A DNA stretch of 64,000 bases from assembly GCF_024347635.1 (NCBI RefSeq), contig NZ_AP025511.1, forward strand, positions 682,001-746,000, written 5' to 3'. This stretch comes from Vibrio tasmaniensis. Lineage in GTDB: Bacteria; Pseudomonadota; Gammaproteobacteria; Enterobacterales; Vibrionaceae. A model generated the notes under the pieces. It ran no database searches. It saw only the letters and a program-made list of their open reading frames with translations, and was not told the DNA's origin. Positions 1-9,655 of this stretch are shown piece after piece. The position numbers and the translations under genes were made by a program. Every line of letters starts with the position of its first letter. Position 1 is the stretch's first letter.

Positions 1-22
1 GTCTGGGCTGTAGGTGGACGTC

Positions 23-1315
23 ATGAAAGCTTCTAATCGCCGATTCCACATCAAGTCTTCAATCGCTACTTTGCTTGCCTTGTCTTGCGTGAGTAACAAG
101 CTTCAAGCGGATGATCTGAGCTTGGCGTGGGACTGGCAACTGAGTGCAGAAGCCGTTGAATCGAGAGAGTCGCCATTCAGCCCTTTAGCGTCTGATAATC
201 GTCAGTCTTTCAATGGCTTGCTGGATCTAGAGGTGGGATATAACAATTGGCTTGGTCTGTTCGCAGTGAAAGCCAACGATATTCTAAGCAACAACCCTCA
301 ACAACAAGAGGCGAGCTTTGAATCGGAATTCATTGTGCGTGAGTTGTTTTGGCAAGGTGGTGTTGAACTGTCTAATTCAGTCGTTGGTGATCACTACCTC
401 GATGTCACGCTTGGCAAGGTTCGTTTGGATTGGGGCGTGGGTTATGGCTACCGACCTTTAGACATCATCAAGCCTTATCGACAAAACCCGGTGGGTATTG
501 TCGCAGAGGAAGGTGCGGGTGTGGCCTCTGCGTCACTGTTCGATATGACGGGTGAGTGGACACTGCTTTACAGCGATTCATCATGGACTTCCCAAGATGT
601 AAATGAATTCGAAAAGCTGAATCAGCAGCAAGGCTTTGGCTTACGTCGTTACAATTTAGTGGGCGATCACGAATATCAATGGGTCGCCTATTATGACGAT
701 GTGCGCCACGGCTTACTTGGGGCGAGTTTGGTTTCGGTATTAAACCTCGCGTGGGAGTTTCATGGCTCGGTGGTCTATCAACGACAAAGCCTTGGCTACA
801 GTCAGCCCAACTCACTGCTTAAACAGGTTTATCTTGAAGACCAGGGCGAAGCTTATCAAGCGTTGGCAGGACTAACATGGGCCAATGACACTGGCCACAA
901 TGTGGTGTTGGAATATTGGTTTGATAGCCGTGCTTGGAGTCATTCTGAGTGGAAAAGCGCAATAGAAAGTGCCGAGTCATTGTCGGTTAATCCGATGACA
1001 GCATCACTGGCTGGTTCTTACGCTCAAGGTTATCAACACGCTAATTTGGTTCAACACAACATCATGTTTCACTGGTCATTGGATTCGACACATGGCTGGC
1101 TTGAAGATATCACGCCGACATTCGATGTCATGTTGTCTCCACAAGACGGCGGCTTTATTGCTACCCAGTGGCTCAACTATCAGGCGTTAGATAATGGCAA
1201 TTCATCGTTGGATTTGGAACTTGCTGCACGCTTTCTAGGCGGTAAAAGTGATTCTGCTTACGCCAACTTACCCGATAGTCATATGATTCTTTTAAATATC
1301 AAAGGACGATTTTAA
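23..1315 (+). CDS. Putative outer-membrane beta-barrel protein
   Basis: The protein has about 430 residues, an N-terminal signal-like segment (residues ~10-30, ending near LQA) and many alternating aromatic/hydrophobic strands. It ends in phenylalanine (GRF), as outer-membrane barrels often do. I chose the ATG at 23 because AGGTGG lies five bases upstream; a GTG at 14 is the alternative. I do not recognise the family. Its stop overlaps the next start by one base, so it is co-transcribed and translationally coupled with the LytS-type kinase gene. This suggests a function in the same signalling or export process, which is inference. An upstream promoter or further operon genes may lie outside the window. 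Confidence 0.7.
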   Translation: MKASNRRFHIKSSIATLLALSCVSNKLQADDLSLAWDWQLSAEAVESRESPFSPLASDNRQSFNGLLDLEVGYNNWLGLFAVKANDILSNNPQQQEASFESEFIVRELFWQGGVELSNSVVGDHYLDVTLGKVRLDWGVGYGYRPLDIIKPYRQNPVGIVAEEGAGVASASLFDMTGEWTLLYSDSSWTSQDVNEFEKLNQQQGFGLRRYNLVGDHEYQWVAYYDDVRHGLLGASLVSVLNLAWEFHGSVVYQRQSLGYSQPNSLLKQVYLEDQGEAYQALAGLTWANDTGHNVVLEYWFDSRAWSHSEWKSAIESAESLSVNPMTASLAGSYAQGYQHANLVQHNIMFHWSLDSTHGWLEDITPTFDVMLSPQDGGFIATQWLNYQALDNGNSSLDLELAARFLGGKSDSAYANLPDSHMILLNIKGRF

Positions 1316-2349
1316 TGAACACTTCTTCAAACAGTCAGTTTTCATGGATTAAAAGCTTCACGCTGACCACTCTGTTTTGTTTCGTCATCGCCATCACCAC
1401 CCAGACAATTTGGGGCGGAGACCTTGTGGTTAACCTCGCGATAAGCTTTGGTTTTGGTTATAGCGCCGTGGGTTCTTCTTTCATCTTAGTGAAGTTGTTC
1501 AAGAGAACATCCAGAACGCTTGAAGTGGGCATCTCAATGGTGTTCGCGATGACCTTTGGTACCTTGAACGCGCACTATTGGCTGAACGGATATTTCGGAG
1601 CCAATATTTCTGACCTTAAATCTGTCGTGTTGCTCGGTGTGATCTTCTGTTCGGTTTGCTATTACTACTTCTATACACGAGAGCAACAACTACGCGCTGA
1701 TAACGAATTGGAAGTGGCCAAGCGTCGTCAGGCCGATCAAGAAAAGGTGGTGGTACTGAGTCAGCTTAAGCAACTGCAAAGCCAAATTGAACCGCACTTC
1801 TTGTTCAACACACTTGCGACCATCAATGTGTTGATTGAGAGTGATAGCGCGAAAGCTAAGTTGATGCTCGAAAAACTCACCGACTTGCTGCGTGTGACTT
1901 TGAAAAACAGCCGCACCGAGCAATCGACCATCGCACAAGAGGTCGACTTGTTAGACGCTTATCTTAATATCCAAAAGATACGCTTGGGTGAGCGCTTAAC
2001 GTTCTCGATTGAAACACACGAGATTAGCAATTTACAGGTGATTCCACCGTTCTTGATTCAACCCTTGGTCGAGAATGCACTCACGCACGGCATCGAACCC
2101 AAAGCCGCCGGTGGCCAAGTGAATATTCGTATTACTCAACAAGCCGAGCAGTTGAAGATTGAAGTGTCAGACAGTGGCGCTGGGTTGAAAACGTCCTGTG
2201 CGAATACGGGGCACGGTGTTGGGTTAAGCAATATTCGTCAAAGAATCGAAACCCTTTATGGCGATAAGGCGAGCCTAATGATTACTGAACACGCTGAAGG
2301 CGGGGTAGTCTCGACGATCTTGTTACCGCTGACTGACGCAGTTGTCTAG
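1315..2349 (+). CDS. LytS/YehU-type sensor histidine kinase
   Basis: This is an inner-membrane kinase of the His_kinase (LytS) family. The first ~120 residues hold about four hydrophobic segments (~15-33, 39-62, 71-90, 102-121). A short coiled linker follows, then the family motif IEPHFLFN with the phosphoacceptor His161. The C-terminal ATPase domain shows the N-box LVENALTHG and glycine-rich GVGLSNIRQR. It should phosphorylate the LytTR regulator encoded next. It overlaps the preceding membrane-protein gene by one base. The input domain is only transmembrane helices, so the stimulus cannot be read from sequence. The length (344 aa) is normal for short LytS-type kinases. Confidence 0.9.
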   Translation: MNTSSNSQFSWIKSFTLTTLFCFVIAITTQTIWGGDLVVNLAISFGFGYSAVGSSFILVKLFKRTSRTLEVGISMVFAMTFGTLNAHYWLNGYFGANISDLKSVVLLGVIFCSVCYYYFYTREQQLRADNELEVAKRRQADQEKVVVLSQLKQLQSQIEPHFLFNTLATINVLIESDSAKAKLMLEKLTDLLRVTLKNSRTEQSTIAQEVDLLDAYLNIQKIRLGERLTFSIETHEISNLQVIPPFLIQPLVENALTHGIEPKAAGGQVNIRITQQAEQLKIEVSDSGAGLKTSCANTGHGVGLSNIRQRIETLYGDKASLMITEHAEGGVVSTILLPLTDAVV

Positions 2350-2421
2350 AACGACACACCAGAAAGTACAGAACAGTGACGAAAAATAGACGATTTACAG
2401 TGTGAATTTAAAGGATTAACC

Positions 2422-3246
2422 ATGAACAACCCAGCAATACAGCCGAGCGTAACGGCGATTATCGCAGACGATGAAGCACTGTTAAGACATCACCTAGACA
2501 AGAGTTTGGCTGAGGTTTGGCCGGAGCTAGAGATCGTCGGCAAGGCACAAAACGGTTTGGAGGCGATGCAAAGCATTCAGCAGCTTAAGCCCGATGTGGC
2601 GTTTCTCGATATTCGTATGCCTGAGCTGGATGGAATCTCACTAGCAAAACAACTCAACAAGCTAGATTCGCCGCCATTGATTGTGTTTATCACGGCTTAT
2701 GACGAATACGCAGTTAAAGCCTTTGAACAAAATGCGATGGATTACCTGCTGAAGCCAATCAACGAAGAGCGTCTACTCGCTACCTGTCAGAAGGTTCAAG
2801 CACGTCTGTCGAGCAATCAAACACAATCAGGTAGCACGCCGGAACAGCCTGATATCGCGGCATTAATGAATCAGCTTCAACAGCTATCCCAGTCAACCTC
2901 ACAGCAACCTCAATATCTAACGTGGCTCAAAGCCAGTGTCGGTGAAGACATTCACCTGATTGCCGTCGATGATGTGGCGTATTTCAAAGCCGAAGACAAG
3001 TACGTGTCTATATTTAAAAAGGGCCAAGGAGGTTCGCTAGAAGAGTTCATTCTTCGCGTGTCTCTAAAAGAGCTGATCGCTCAGCTCAATCCTGATGAGT
3101 TTTGGCAGATCCACCGCTCAGTGGTGGTGAAAGTCTCCGCCATTGATAAGGTGAAGAAAGTGCTCTCAGGCCAGATGTCGGCTTATGTCTCCGGCGAGAA
3201 GTTACCGATCAGCCGCGCTTCACAAGCTCTTTTTAAAGGGATGTGA
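2422..3246 (+). CDS. LytTR-family response regulator
   Basis: Residues ~10-130 form a receiver domain with acidic residues (ADDE), the phosphoacceptor Asp63 in FLDIRMPELDG and a conserved Lys in the LLKP motif. A glutamine-rich linker (~135-160) joins it to a C-terminal LytTR DNA-binding domain (~165-274) containing the typical FWQIHRSVVV stretch. The gene lies 72 bases after the kinase gene with AAAGGA before the ATG, so it is the cognate regulator. Its targets are not visible. The M16 protease genes immediately downstream are plausible candidates by position only. LytTR sites are usually paired 9-bp repeats, and I did not identify a convincing pair. Confidence 0.92.
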   Translation: MNNPAIQPSVTAIIADDEALLRHHLDKSLAEVWPELEIVGKAQNGLEAMQSIQQLKPDVAFLDIRMPELDGISLAKQLNKLDSPPLIVFITAYDEYAVKAFEQNAMDYLLKPINEERLLATCQKVQARLSSNQTQSGSTPEQPDIAALMNQLQQLSQSTSQQPQYLTWLKASVGEDIHLIAVDDVAYFKAEDKYVSIFKKGQGGSLEEFILRVSLKELIAQLNPDEFWQIHRSVVVKVSAIDKVKKVLSGQMSAYVSGEKLPISRASQALFKGM

Positions 3247-3496
3247 GAAACCTGTTTAAAGGAATCCAATAAATTAGTTTAAAGGAATCGAATCATAAGC
3301 TTGGAGATGAAGCGAATTTAAGAGGACCTGATGACCCGGATCTACAATCTATGACGATCAGATTTTGTAATTTATAAAGTTGACAGTTTCATGCATGTTT
3401 AGATTGTCTCTCAAAATTTAAATGACTGAATTTATATGAAATTATTATGCTATTGCGATCGGATATATTGGAGGAAAGCCCTTCAAAGAGATCGTT

Positions 3497-6259
3497 ATGA
3501 AAGCATACTATTTAGTCGTCGTATTGAGCTCCACATTGCTAGGTTGCAGCTCTACTCCCCAGCAGCAAACGTTATTGAAATCCGATCCATACTGGGTCAA
3601 AGGAGAGTTAGATAACGGATTAACCTACCATGTCTACCCTGACCAAGAACAACCTGTCTCGGTACGCTTACTCGTGCATGCCGGATCTTTGCAAGAGAGC
3701 GAACAACAGAAAGGGTACGCCCACTTTGTTGAGCATATGGCGTTTAATGGCAGCAAGAACTTTTCCGGAAATGAGGTGGTCGAGCTATTTGAGCAATCTG
3801 GTGCCAGTTTTGGTGCAGACTTAAATGCTTACACCTCTTACCAAGAAACCCTCTATAAATTAGATCTGCCCGACAATAAGAACCTAGACAAAGCGCTGGC
3901 TTGGTTTAGAGACATTGGCGATGGTTTATTGCTGTCCGGAGCTGAGATCGAAAAAGAGAAAGGTGTGATACTTGGGGAGTTTCGATACACGCGAGTTGAA
4001 GATAAGCCTCTCTCGTTTAAGTTCTACGATCATCTGGTTGAAGGGACGACTTACCAAAGTAACGATCCTATTGGCAATAAAGAATCCGTTTCTAAAGCGA
4101 ATGTTCAAGAATTAAAGAACTATTACCAAACCTGGTATCAACCTCAGTTAACCGAAGTGATTGTCTCTGGTGATATCACACTGGCAGAAGTGATCCCTTT
4201 GATTGAAGACACTTTCTCTGATTGGCAAAGAGGCACAACACCGGTTCCCGTGAAGAACACGTCAGTGGATTACAATACTCAAGATTTTGTGGCGTATGGA
4301 TCTGCTGTCGAGCCACCGAGCATCGGGATAGTCATTGATCGTGGGGAAAGAGTGACACAGAGCCATGAGCAACAACATCAGCTTTGGTTAGATAATATTG
4401 CTCAACAACTTATCCAACAAAGGTTGAATTCTGACTTTGTTGACGCTGCGTTACCTGTGCAGTGGGTTTTTTCAACACCCTACTTATTAGAGTACCAAAG
4501 GTATTCGATTACTACGGTCAGTTTTCCTGTTGGTAGCCGAGAGCAAAGTCAGCAGCAGTTTGTTTCTACTCTCGCCTCTTTGCGTGATTATGGCGTAAGT
4601 GAATATGAGTTGGCGAGTGTGCTTCAGCAATACCAAGCGAACCTTGACGATATTCAACTAAACTGGGATCAAATGGATGCTGTGGCTCATGCTGATGGTA
4701 AATCGACAGCATTGGTGATTAACCAACCCGTTCAATCACAGCTTGATTATAAGTCGAGTTTGAAAACGTTTCTTGCGAATACGGATCTCGAGGCCGTGAA
4801 TGATAACTTAGATGATTTGCTTTCTAGCCCTTACATTTTGGGGTTAGGTTTATCTTCTAAGGAAGATCTTCAAGCCATGGAGAATGAGCTAAAAGATGTC
4901 AGAAAAGCCTATAAAAAGACGGGTAACAAACCACTGCTCGTTACCGCAAGTTCTGCGTTTAGCGTGCCAGAATCTCAAGGCGACATTGTGAAACAAATTC
5001 AGGTGAGTGAGGATCCTAACTTACAGCAATGGACATTGAGCAATGGTATCGAGGTTTGGTATTTACGAAACCCTGAGGTGGGTAATAATGTTGGCGTTTA
5101 TTATGCCAGTGAAGGTGGTAAGTCAGCCCTAGATCCTTCTTTATTTCCTGCGCTAGAGGTGGCCATTCCAGCTTCGAATCGCAGTGGCGTTGGTAAATTC
5201 AGTGGCTCGGAATTAAATTCCCATTTGAAACGTAAAGACATCCAAATTTACCCCTTCATTAACTTCACTCATCACGGGTTGGAAATAAACACTAAGAAGA
5301 AGACGCTCGCAGAAGGCTTGGCTGCACTGTATACCATTGTGACCGAACCTAAAATCGACAGCGATCAGCTTGAGGCAGTGAAGTCTGAATTCACGCAAGG
5401 TCGTACTGCCTACCTAGAAACCCCATTGGGACAGTTTACCCAGATGGTGAATCGCAACAGCTATCAAGATAGTAGTCGTCATATCATGTTGGAAAGTGAA
5501 GATGTTGAAGCTGTTACACCTCAAGATATACTTGATATACAGCATCAACTCTTTCAGAAGTTAAGAGACAATACGCTTGTCATCGTTGCTGATATTAAGC
5601 CATCTGAAATTAAGCCCCTCGTACGCCAATATGTTGCTTCATTGCCACTAGAAGCGGTTGAATCTCCTAATTATGAGGTGGCTTATAAAACGGATTCAGA
5701 AGAGCGAATAGATGTATCGATCAACAATGAAGACAGCAGTCAGTACTTGTTGCGTGTAATTTCCCAGCAAGCTCGGGATAAAACAGCAAAAGATGTGTTT
5801 ATGGATGATATGCTGCAGCGCGTATTGTCGAGTCGCCTAACGGCTTATGTTCGTGAAGAGTTAGGCTTGGATTATGCACCTTACGTGTATTCGGTCGCTC
5901 AAGACAGTGAGCCAAGTTACGACTGGTTGGTGGGCTCCTTAACAGCCCCTGAAAACTTAGATCAGGTTGAACAGGCGATCGATAAAATTATTGCTGAAGC
6001 TGTCAAAGGGATCTCTGAAGAAGAGACTCGAACGGCAGCTAAACAGCTAGTGGCTGACCTCACGCCACTTCAATATAAGCCTACTCAACAAGCTTGGTTT
6101 ATTTCACGTTACTTAATTCATGACTATGGTGTTGAGGCACTGTTTGACTTACAAGGAACGACAGATTCAATTTCTAGTAAAGATATGACTGAGTATGCTA
6201 AAGAAATTTTTGGAGATAACAGCTACCAGTTGAAGAACTTGTTAAGGCCACAAAGTTAA
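3497..6259 (+). CDS. M16 (pitrilysin) family metalloprotease lipoprotein, copy 1
   Basis: A 920-residue zinc peptidase with two M16 halves. A lipoprotein signal ends in the lipobox LLGC (Cys17), so it should be membrane-anchored at the cell envelope. The inverted zinc motif HFVEH gives His76, Glu79 and His80, and the third ligand is probably Glu154 in EKEKGVILGEF. The C-terminal half (from ~520, starting near WTLSNGIEVWYLRN) lacks a second HxxEH, as expected for the non-catalytic domain. It is a tandem paralogue of the next gene, sharing order and motifs throughout. A 250-bp leader separates it from the LytTR gene, so it probably has its own promoter. The substrate is unknown; peptide or misfolded-protein degradation is typical of the family. 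Confidence 0.9.
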   Translation: MKAYYLVVVLSSTLLGCSSTPQQQTLLKSDPYWVKGELDNGLTYHVYPDQEQPVSVRLLVHAGSLQESEQQKGYAHFVEHMAFNGSKNFSGNEVVELFEQSGASFGADLNAYTSYQETLYKLDLPDNKNLDKALAWFRDIGDGLLLSGAEIEKEKGVILGEFRYTRVEDKPLSFKFYDHLVEGTTYQSNDPIGNKESVSKANVQELKNYYQTWYQPQLTEVIVSGDITLAEVIPLIEDTFSDWQRGTTPVPVKNTSVDYNTQDFVAYGSAVEPPSIGIVIDRGERVTQSHEQQHQLWLDNIAQQLIQQRLNSDFVDAALPVQWVFSTPYLLEYQRYSITTVSFPVGSREQSQQQFVSTLASLRDYGVSEYELASVLQQYQANLDDIQLNWDQMDAVAHADGKSTALVINQPVQSQLDYKSSLKTFLANTDLEAVNDNLDDLLSSPYILGLGLSSKEDLQAMENELKDVRKAYKKTGNKPLLVTASSAFSVPESQGDIVKQIQVSEDPNLQQWTLSNGIEVWYLRNPEVGNNVGVYYASEGGKSALDPSLFPALEVAIPASNRSGVGKFSGSELNSHLKRKDIQIYPFINFTHHGLEINTKKKTLAEGLAALYTIVTEPKIDSDQLEAVKSEFTQGRTAYLETPLGQFTQMVNRNSYQDSSRHIMLESEDVEAVTPQDILDIQHQLFQKLRDNTLVIVADIKPSEIKPLVRQYVASLPLEAVESPNYEVAYKTDSEERIDVSINNEDSSQYLLRVISQQARDKTAKDVFMDDMLQRVLSSRLTAYVREELGLDYAPYVYSVAQDSEPSYDWLVGSLTAPENLDQVEQAIDKIIAEAVKGISEEETRTAAKQLVADLTPLQYKPTQQAWFISRYLIHDYGVEALFDLQGTTDSISSKDMTEYAKEIFGDNSYQLKNLLRPQS

Positions 6260-6323
6260 GCTGATTGAGTAAAGTGACTTTTCAGAAAAGTCGCTTTCAC
6301 CCTGAATATATGATGTCGAATCT

Positions 6324-6352
6324 AAGCCAAATGCTAAGTCATTTGGCTTTTT
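6324..6352 (+). terminator. Rho-independent terminator after first M16 gene
   Basis: A perfect 10-bp stem (AAGCCAAATG / CATTTGGCTT) with a 6-base loop is followed by a short T run. A second weaker hairpin (AAAGTGACTTTT / AAAAGTCGCTTT, about 6275-6300) lies between it and the stop codon. Confidence 0.8.
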
Positions 6353-6379
6353 CGTTAGGTTGGAGCTAGTCTTCTAAAC

Positions 6380-6474
6380 TTGTTACTTTTTTAAACTCGT
6401 TACTTTTAAGCTTGTCACTTTTAGATTAGTTAGTGACTTTTAAACTAGGTAGTGACTTTTAAATGCTCGCAATT
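6380..6474. repeat. Degenerate short tandem repeats
   Basis: About five imperfect units built around GT(T/G)AC/GTGACTTTTAAA(C/T) follow one another in the 347-bp gap between the two M16 genes. The last two units (TTAGTGACTTTTAAACTA and GGTAGTGACTTTTAAATG) are the most alike. The rest of the gap (6475-6606) is AT-rich leader for the second M16 gene, and I see nothing more specific there. Confidence 0.5.
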
Positions 6475-6606
6475 CGCGCCTTATATAACCGAGTGCAATT
6501 TATAAAATAAAGATCCAGATCACAAAGATACTCATCCGGTTCAATATTAAATAATAATCATTAATTCAATCTGTATATTGTCGATGAATGACATTAAGAG
6601 GTTGTT

Positions 6607-9423
6607 ATGAAAACATATTATTTAGCGACGGCAATATGCCTCACCTTGGTTGGCTGTAGTTCAACATCAAAAACGACTGACACCTTCATCCAACCGGACT
6701 CGGCTTGGACTTCAGGCCAGCTAGAGAACGGCTTTACCTATCATGTTTATCCTGATCATGAAGCGCCAGTTTCTGTTCGCTTAGTCGTACATGCAGGCTC
6801 TATTCAAGAAACTCGTCAACAAGAAGGTTATGCGCATTTTGTCGAACACATGGCATTTAATGGCAGTAAGAACTTCTCGCAAAACGATGTGATTCGCCTA
6901 TTTGAAGATGCAGGTGCTAGTTTTGGGGCTGATATTAATGCCTACACCTCTTATGAAGAGACGGTATATCAGCTAGATTTACCCGATAACGTCCAATTAC
7001 AGTCTGCCCTAACGTGGATGCGAGACATCGGTGATGGATTGGATCTCGCCAGTTCAGAAGTTGAAAAAGAAAAAGGTGTGGTTCTTGGGGAGTTTCGTAT
7101 GGCTCGCCTTGATGATAAGTCATTCCCAGAAGTGTTTTATGACCACTTTATTGAAGGTGGACCGTATGAATCCCAAGACGCATTGGGAACTAAAGAATCG
7201 GTTGTAAATGCGACTTCTCAAACCCTAACCAATTTTTACCAGACTTGGTATCAACCACAAATCGTAGAGCTTGTTGTTTCAGGTGATGTGGATATCGAAA
7301 CCGTGATCCCATTAATCGAAGCGAAGTTTTCTAGTTGGCAGCGTGGTGAAACGCCTAAACCAGTGAAACAGAAAGTCACCACTTTCAACGAAGGTGACTA
7401 TGTTGAGTATACGAAGAGAGAAGCCCCAAGTATTTCACTGACGTTTAACCGAGGTTCAAACATCATTGAAACTCACGATCAACAGCACCAACGTTGGTTG
7501 GATGAAACCTCCCAGTTATTGATTCAACAACGACTTGAAGCGGTATTTAATGATGCGGCTTTGCCTACTCAATGGATAGCGTCAGACAGTCTTGAAATGG
7601 GTGCTCTGCTTTATTCATCAACAAGTATTGGATTCCCTGTTGGAAGCCGTGAAGTGACTCAGCAAAAGATGCTCTCGACGTTGGCATCATTGCGTGATTA
7701 CGGTGTGTCGAAAGCGGAGATCGTCGGTGAGCAACACTACTACCAAAACTTACTCGATAATATTGAGGATGACTGGGATAAAGAAGACGGTGTCGACCAT
7801 GCGAACAATAAAGCAAGTGCTTTAGTGACCGGTCGAATCGTTCAATCACAGAAAGATTATCAGGCCAGTATGGGAGGTTTCATTTCCAACTTCAGTCTTG
7901 AAGCTATTAATGACAACATAAAAAGCATACTTTCTGGTGATTATTTCATGATCATTGGCATGAGTAAGACTGAAAATAGAGCCGCAATCAATAACTCGTT
8001 AGAGAGCTTAAAAGCCACCTTTGGCGACATGAGTACTAATAGCAAAATAGGTACTAATAGAGAAACGGGTACCGCGCCGTTGGTTGCAGCGGCGGGCAGT
8101 GCTTTTGCGGTACCGAGTTCGCAAGGCGATATTGTGTTGGTTGAACAAATATCTGTCGATCCATACATTCAAAAATGGACGTTAAGTAATGGCATTGATA
8201 TGTGGTACTTACGTGACTCACTGGCGAATGATGATGTTGGCGTGATGTACATGAGTTTGGGTGGAAAGGCTGCTTTGGAGCCAAGCTTATACCCAGCGGT
8301 TGAGGTTGCATTGCCTACTTTTGCTCGAAGTGGTGTGGGTGATTTGACCGGTTCTGAACTTCAAGCGTACTTTGACCGTGAAAATATTCAAGCCGATTCT
8401 TTTATAGGCAATACTCGTCATGGTGTTGAATTTAATATCAAAAAATATGGGCTAAAAGATACGTTTGCTGCGCTTTATACTTTCATAACCGCGCCTAAAA
8501 TAAGTCCCGAGCAGCTAGAAGCTGTGAAGCAGGAGTTTGTACAAGGTCAAGAATCGTTCTTGAGCAGCCCTGTTGGCCAGTTTGAACGTGCAATAAACCA
8601 AAATATTTATCGTCAAGAAAGCCGTCACCTCTTTGTTAATAAAGAGCGTGTTGAAGTGGTTTCTGTGGAAGATATCAGCCACCTTCATCAGCAACTGTTT
8701 GGTCAAATGAGGCATAACCAATTGGTGATCGTTGGTGATATTGATCCAAGCGTATTGAAGCCTTTGGTTCAGCAATATTTGGCTTCTATTCCATTAGAAA
8801 AAGCTCTAGTCCCTGACTTTAAGGTGGCTTACAAGCAACCATCAGAACCACGCATTGATTTAGCCATCAACAACGTGAATAGCGCGGAGTACGTCTTAAG
8901 AGTCATTGCTGAACCTAGTACTGTAACCACGGTTGAAAAAGTTATTACGTCAAAAGATATCTTCATGGAAAGCATTCTGGAACGTTTGTTAGCGACTCGC
9001 TTAGATACCTATATTCGTGAAGAGTTGAGCTTAGATTACTCACCTTATACATTCTCAGCGTCAGCAGATAGTGAGTTGAGTAACGAGTGGGTTATCGGTG
9101 CGATGATAGCGCCAGAGAACGTTGATAAAGTGGAAGTGGCGATTGATAAGGTGATTACAGACCTTTTACAAGGCGTTTCTGAAGAGGAAATGCGAGCGGT
9201 TGTGAAACAGTTTGAAGCTGACTTCACGCCTCTCGAGATGAGCTCTATTGACCAAGCGTGGTATGTGTCTCGTTATCTACTTCATGGTTACGATATCGAA
9301 GCCTTGTCTCAAGTTGAGCGCGTGGCGAGATCGATATCCACTGAAGATATGAATGCTCTAATACAGCGTATTTTTGGTGAGAACAGCCGTAAGGTTAAGA
9401 ACATCATGCGTCCTAAAGCCTAA
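6607..9423 (+). CDS. M16 (pitrilysin) family metalloprotease lipoprotein, copy 2
   Basis: A 938-residue paralogue of the upstream gene with the same plan: lipobox LVGC (Cys17), zinc motif HFVEH (His77, Glu80, His81) and third ligand in EKEKGVVLGEF, then a second inactive M16-like half beginning near WTLSNGIDMWYLRD. It carries short extra segments relative to copy 1, for example a Thr/Asn-rich insert near residues 475-495 and one near 770-780. The start has TTAAGAGGTTGTT upstream. The gene has its own terminator and follows the terminator of copy 1, so the two are likely transcribed separately. Whether they form a heterodimer, as some M16 pairs do, is not decidable here. Both copies keep the catalytic motif, unlike typical active/inactive heterodimer pairs. 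Confidence 0.9.
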   Translation: MKTYYLATAICLTLVGCSSTSKTTDTFIQPDSAWTSGQLENGFTYHVYPDHEAPVSVRLVVHAGSIQETRQQEGYAHFVEHMAFNGSKNFSQNDVIRLFEDAGASFGADINAYTSYEETVYQLDLPDNVQLQSALTWMRDIGDGLDLASSEVEKEKGVVLGEFRMARLDDKSFPEVFYDHFIEGGPYESQDALGTKESVVNATSQTLTNFYQTWYQPQIVELVVSGDVDIETVIPLIEAKFSSWQRGETPKPVKQKVTTFNEGDYVEYTKREAPSISLTFNRGSNIIETHDQQHQRWLDETSQLLIQQRLEAVFNDAALPTQWIASDSLEMGALLYSSTSIGFPVGSREVTQQKMLSTLASLRDYGVSKAEIVGEQHYYQNLLDNIEDDWDKEDGVDHANNKASALVTGRIVQSQKDYQASMGGFISNFSLEAINDNIKSILSGDYFMIIGMSKTENRAAINNSLESLKATFGDMSTNSKIGTNRETGTAPLVAAAGSAFAVPSSQGDIVLVEQISVDPYIQKWTLSNGIDMWYLRDSLANDDVGVMYMSLGGKAALEPSLYPAVEVALPTFARSGVGDLTGSELQAYFDRENIQADSFIGNTRHGVEFNIKKYGLKDTFAALYTFITAPKISPEQLEAVKQEFVQGQESFLSSPVGQFERAINQNIYRQESRHLFVNKERVEVVSVEDISHLHQQLFGQMRHNQLVIVGDIDPSVLKPLVQQYLASIPLEKALVPDFKVAYKQPSEPRIDLAINNVNSAEYVLRVIAEPSTVTTVEKVITSKDIFMESILERLLATRLDTYIREELSLDYSPYTFSASADSELSNEWVIGAMIAPENVDKVEVAIDKVITDLLQGVSEEEMRAVVKQFEADFTPLEMSSIDQAWYVSRYLLHGYDIEALSQVERVARSISTEDMNALIQRIFGENSRKVKNIMRPKA

Positions 9424-9472
9424 CGTAGAGCGTGAAAACGATAGCCAAAAGTGCTTCGACAAATACCCCTTC

Positions 9473-9508
9473 AAAGCCAAGCATTGATTGCTTGGCTTTT
9501 TGTTTTTT
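9473..9508 (+). terminator. Rho-independent terminator after second M16 gene
   Basis: An 11-bp perfect stem (AAAGCCAAGCA / TGCTTGGCTTT) with a 5-base loop is followed by TTGTTTTTT. Confidence 0.88.
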
Positions 9509-9595
9509 GACGACTTTGGATTCGTGAATACAGCGCTAGGAGGTCAGCAATTGTCAGCGTAGTGTCAAATGTGTTCGGTTGTGTTTCTAAATCAA

Positions 9596-9624
9596 TTGTA
9601 ACTTTCATAGCTGTTATATATTGT
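9596..9624 (+). promoter_or_regulatory. Possible sigma-70 promoter for vemP-secDF2
   Basis: TTGTAA (9596-9601) and TATTGT (9619-9624) are spaced by 17 bases, about 32 bases ahead of the vemP start. The hexamers are imperfect, so this is a weak prediction. A 5' end map would settle it. Confidence 0.3.
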
Positions 9625-9655
9625 CGCAGTGTTTACCATTCAGGATTATTGTTAA

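Noticed and set aside
3380..3408. A sigma-70 promoter (TTGACA) before the first M16 gene
   Set aside because: The -35 is perfect, but at 17 bases the -10 would be ATTGTC, which is poor; not listed as a feature.
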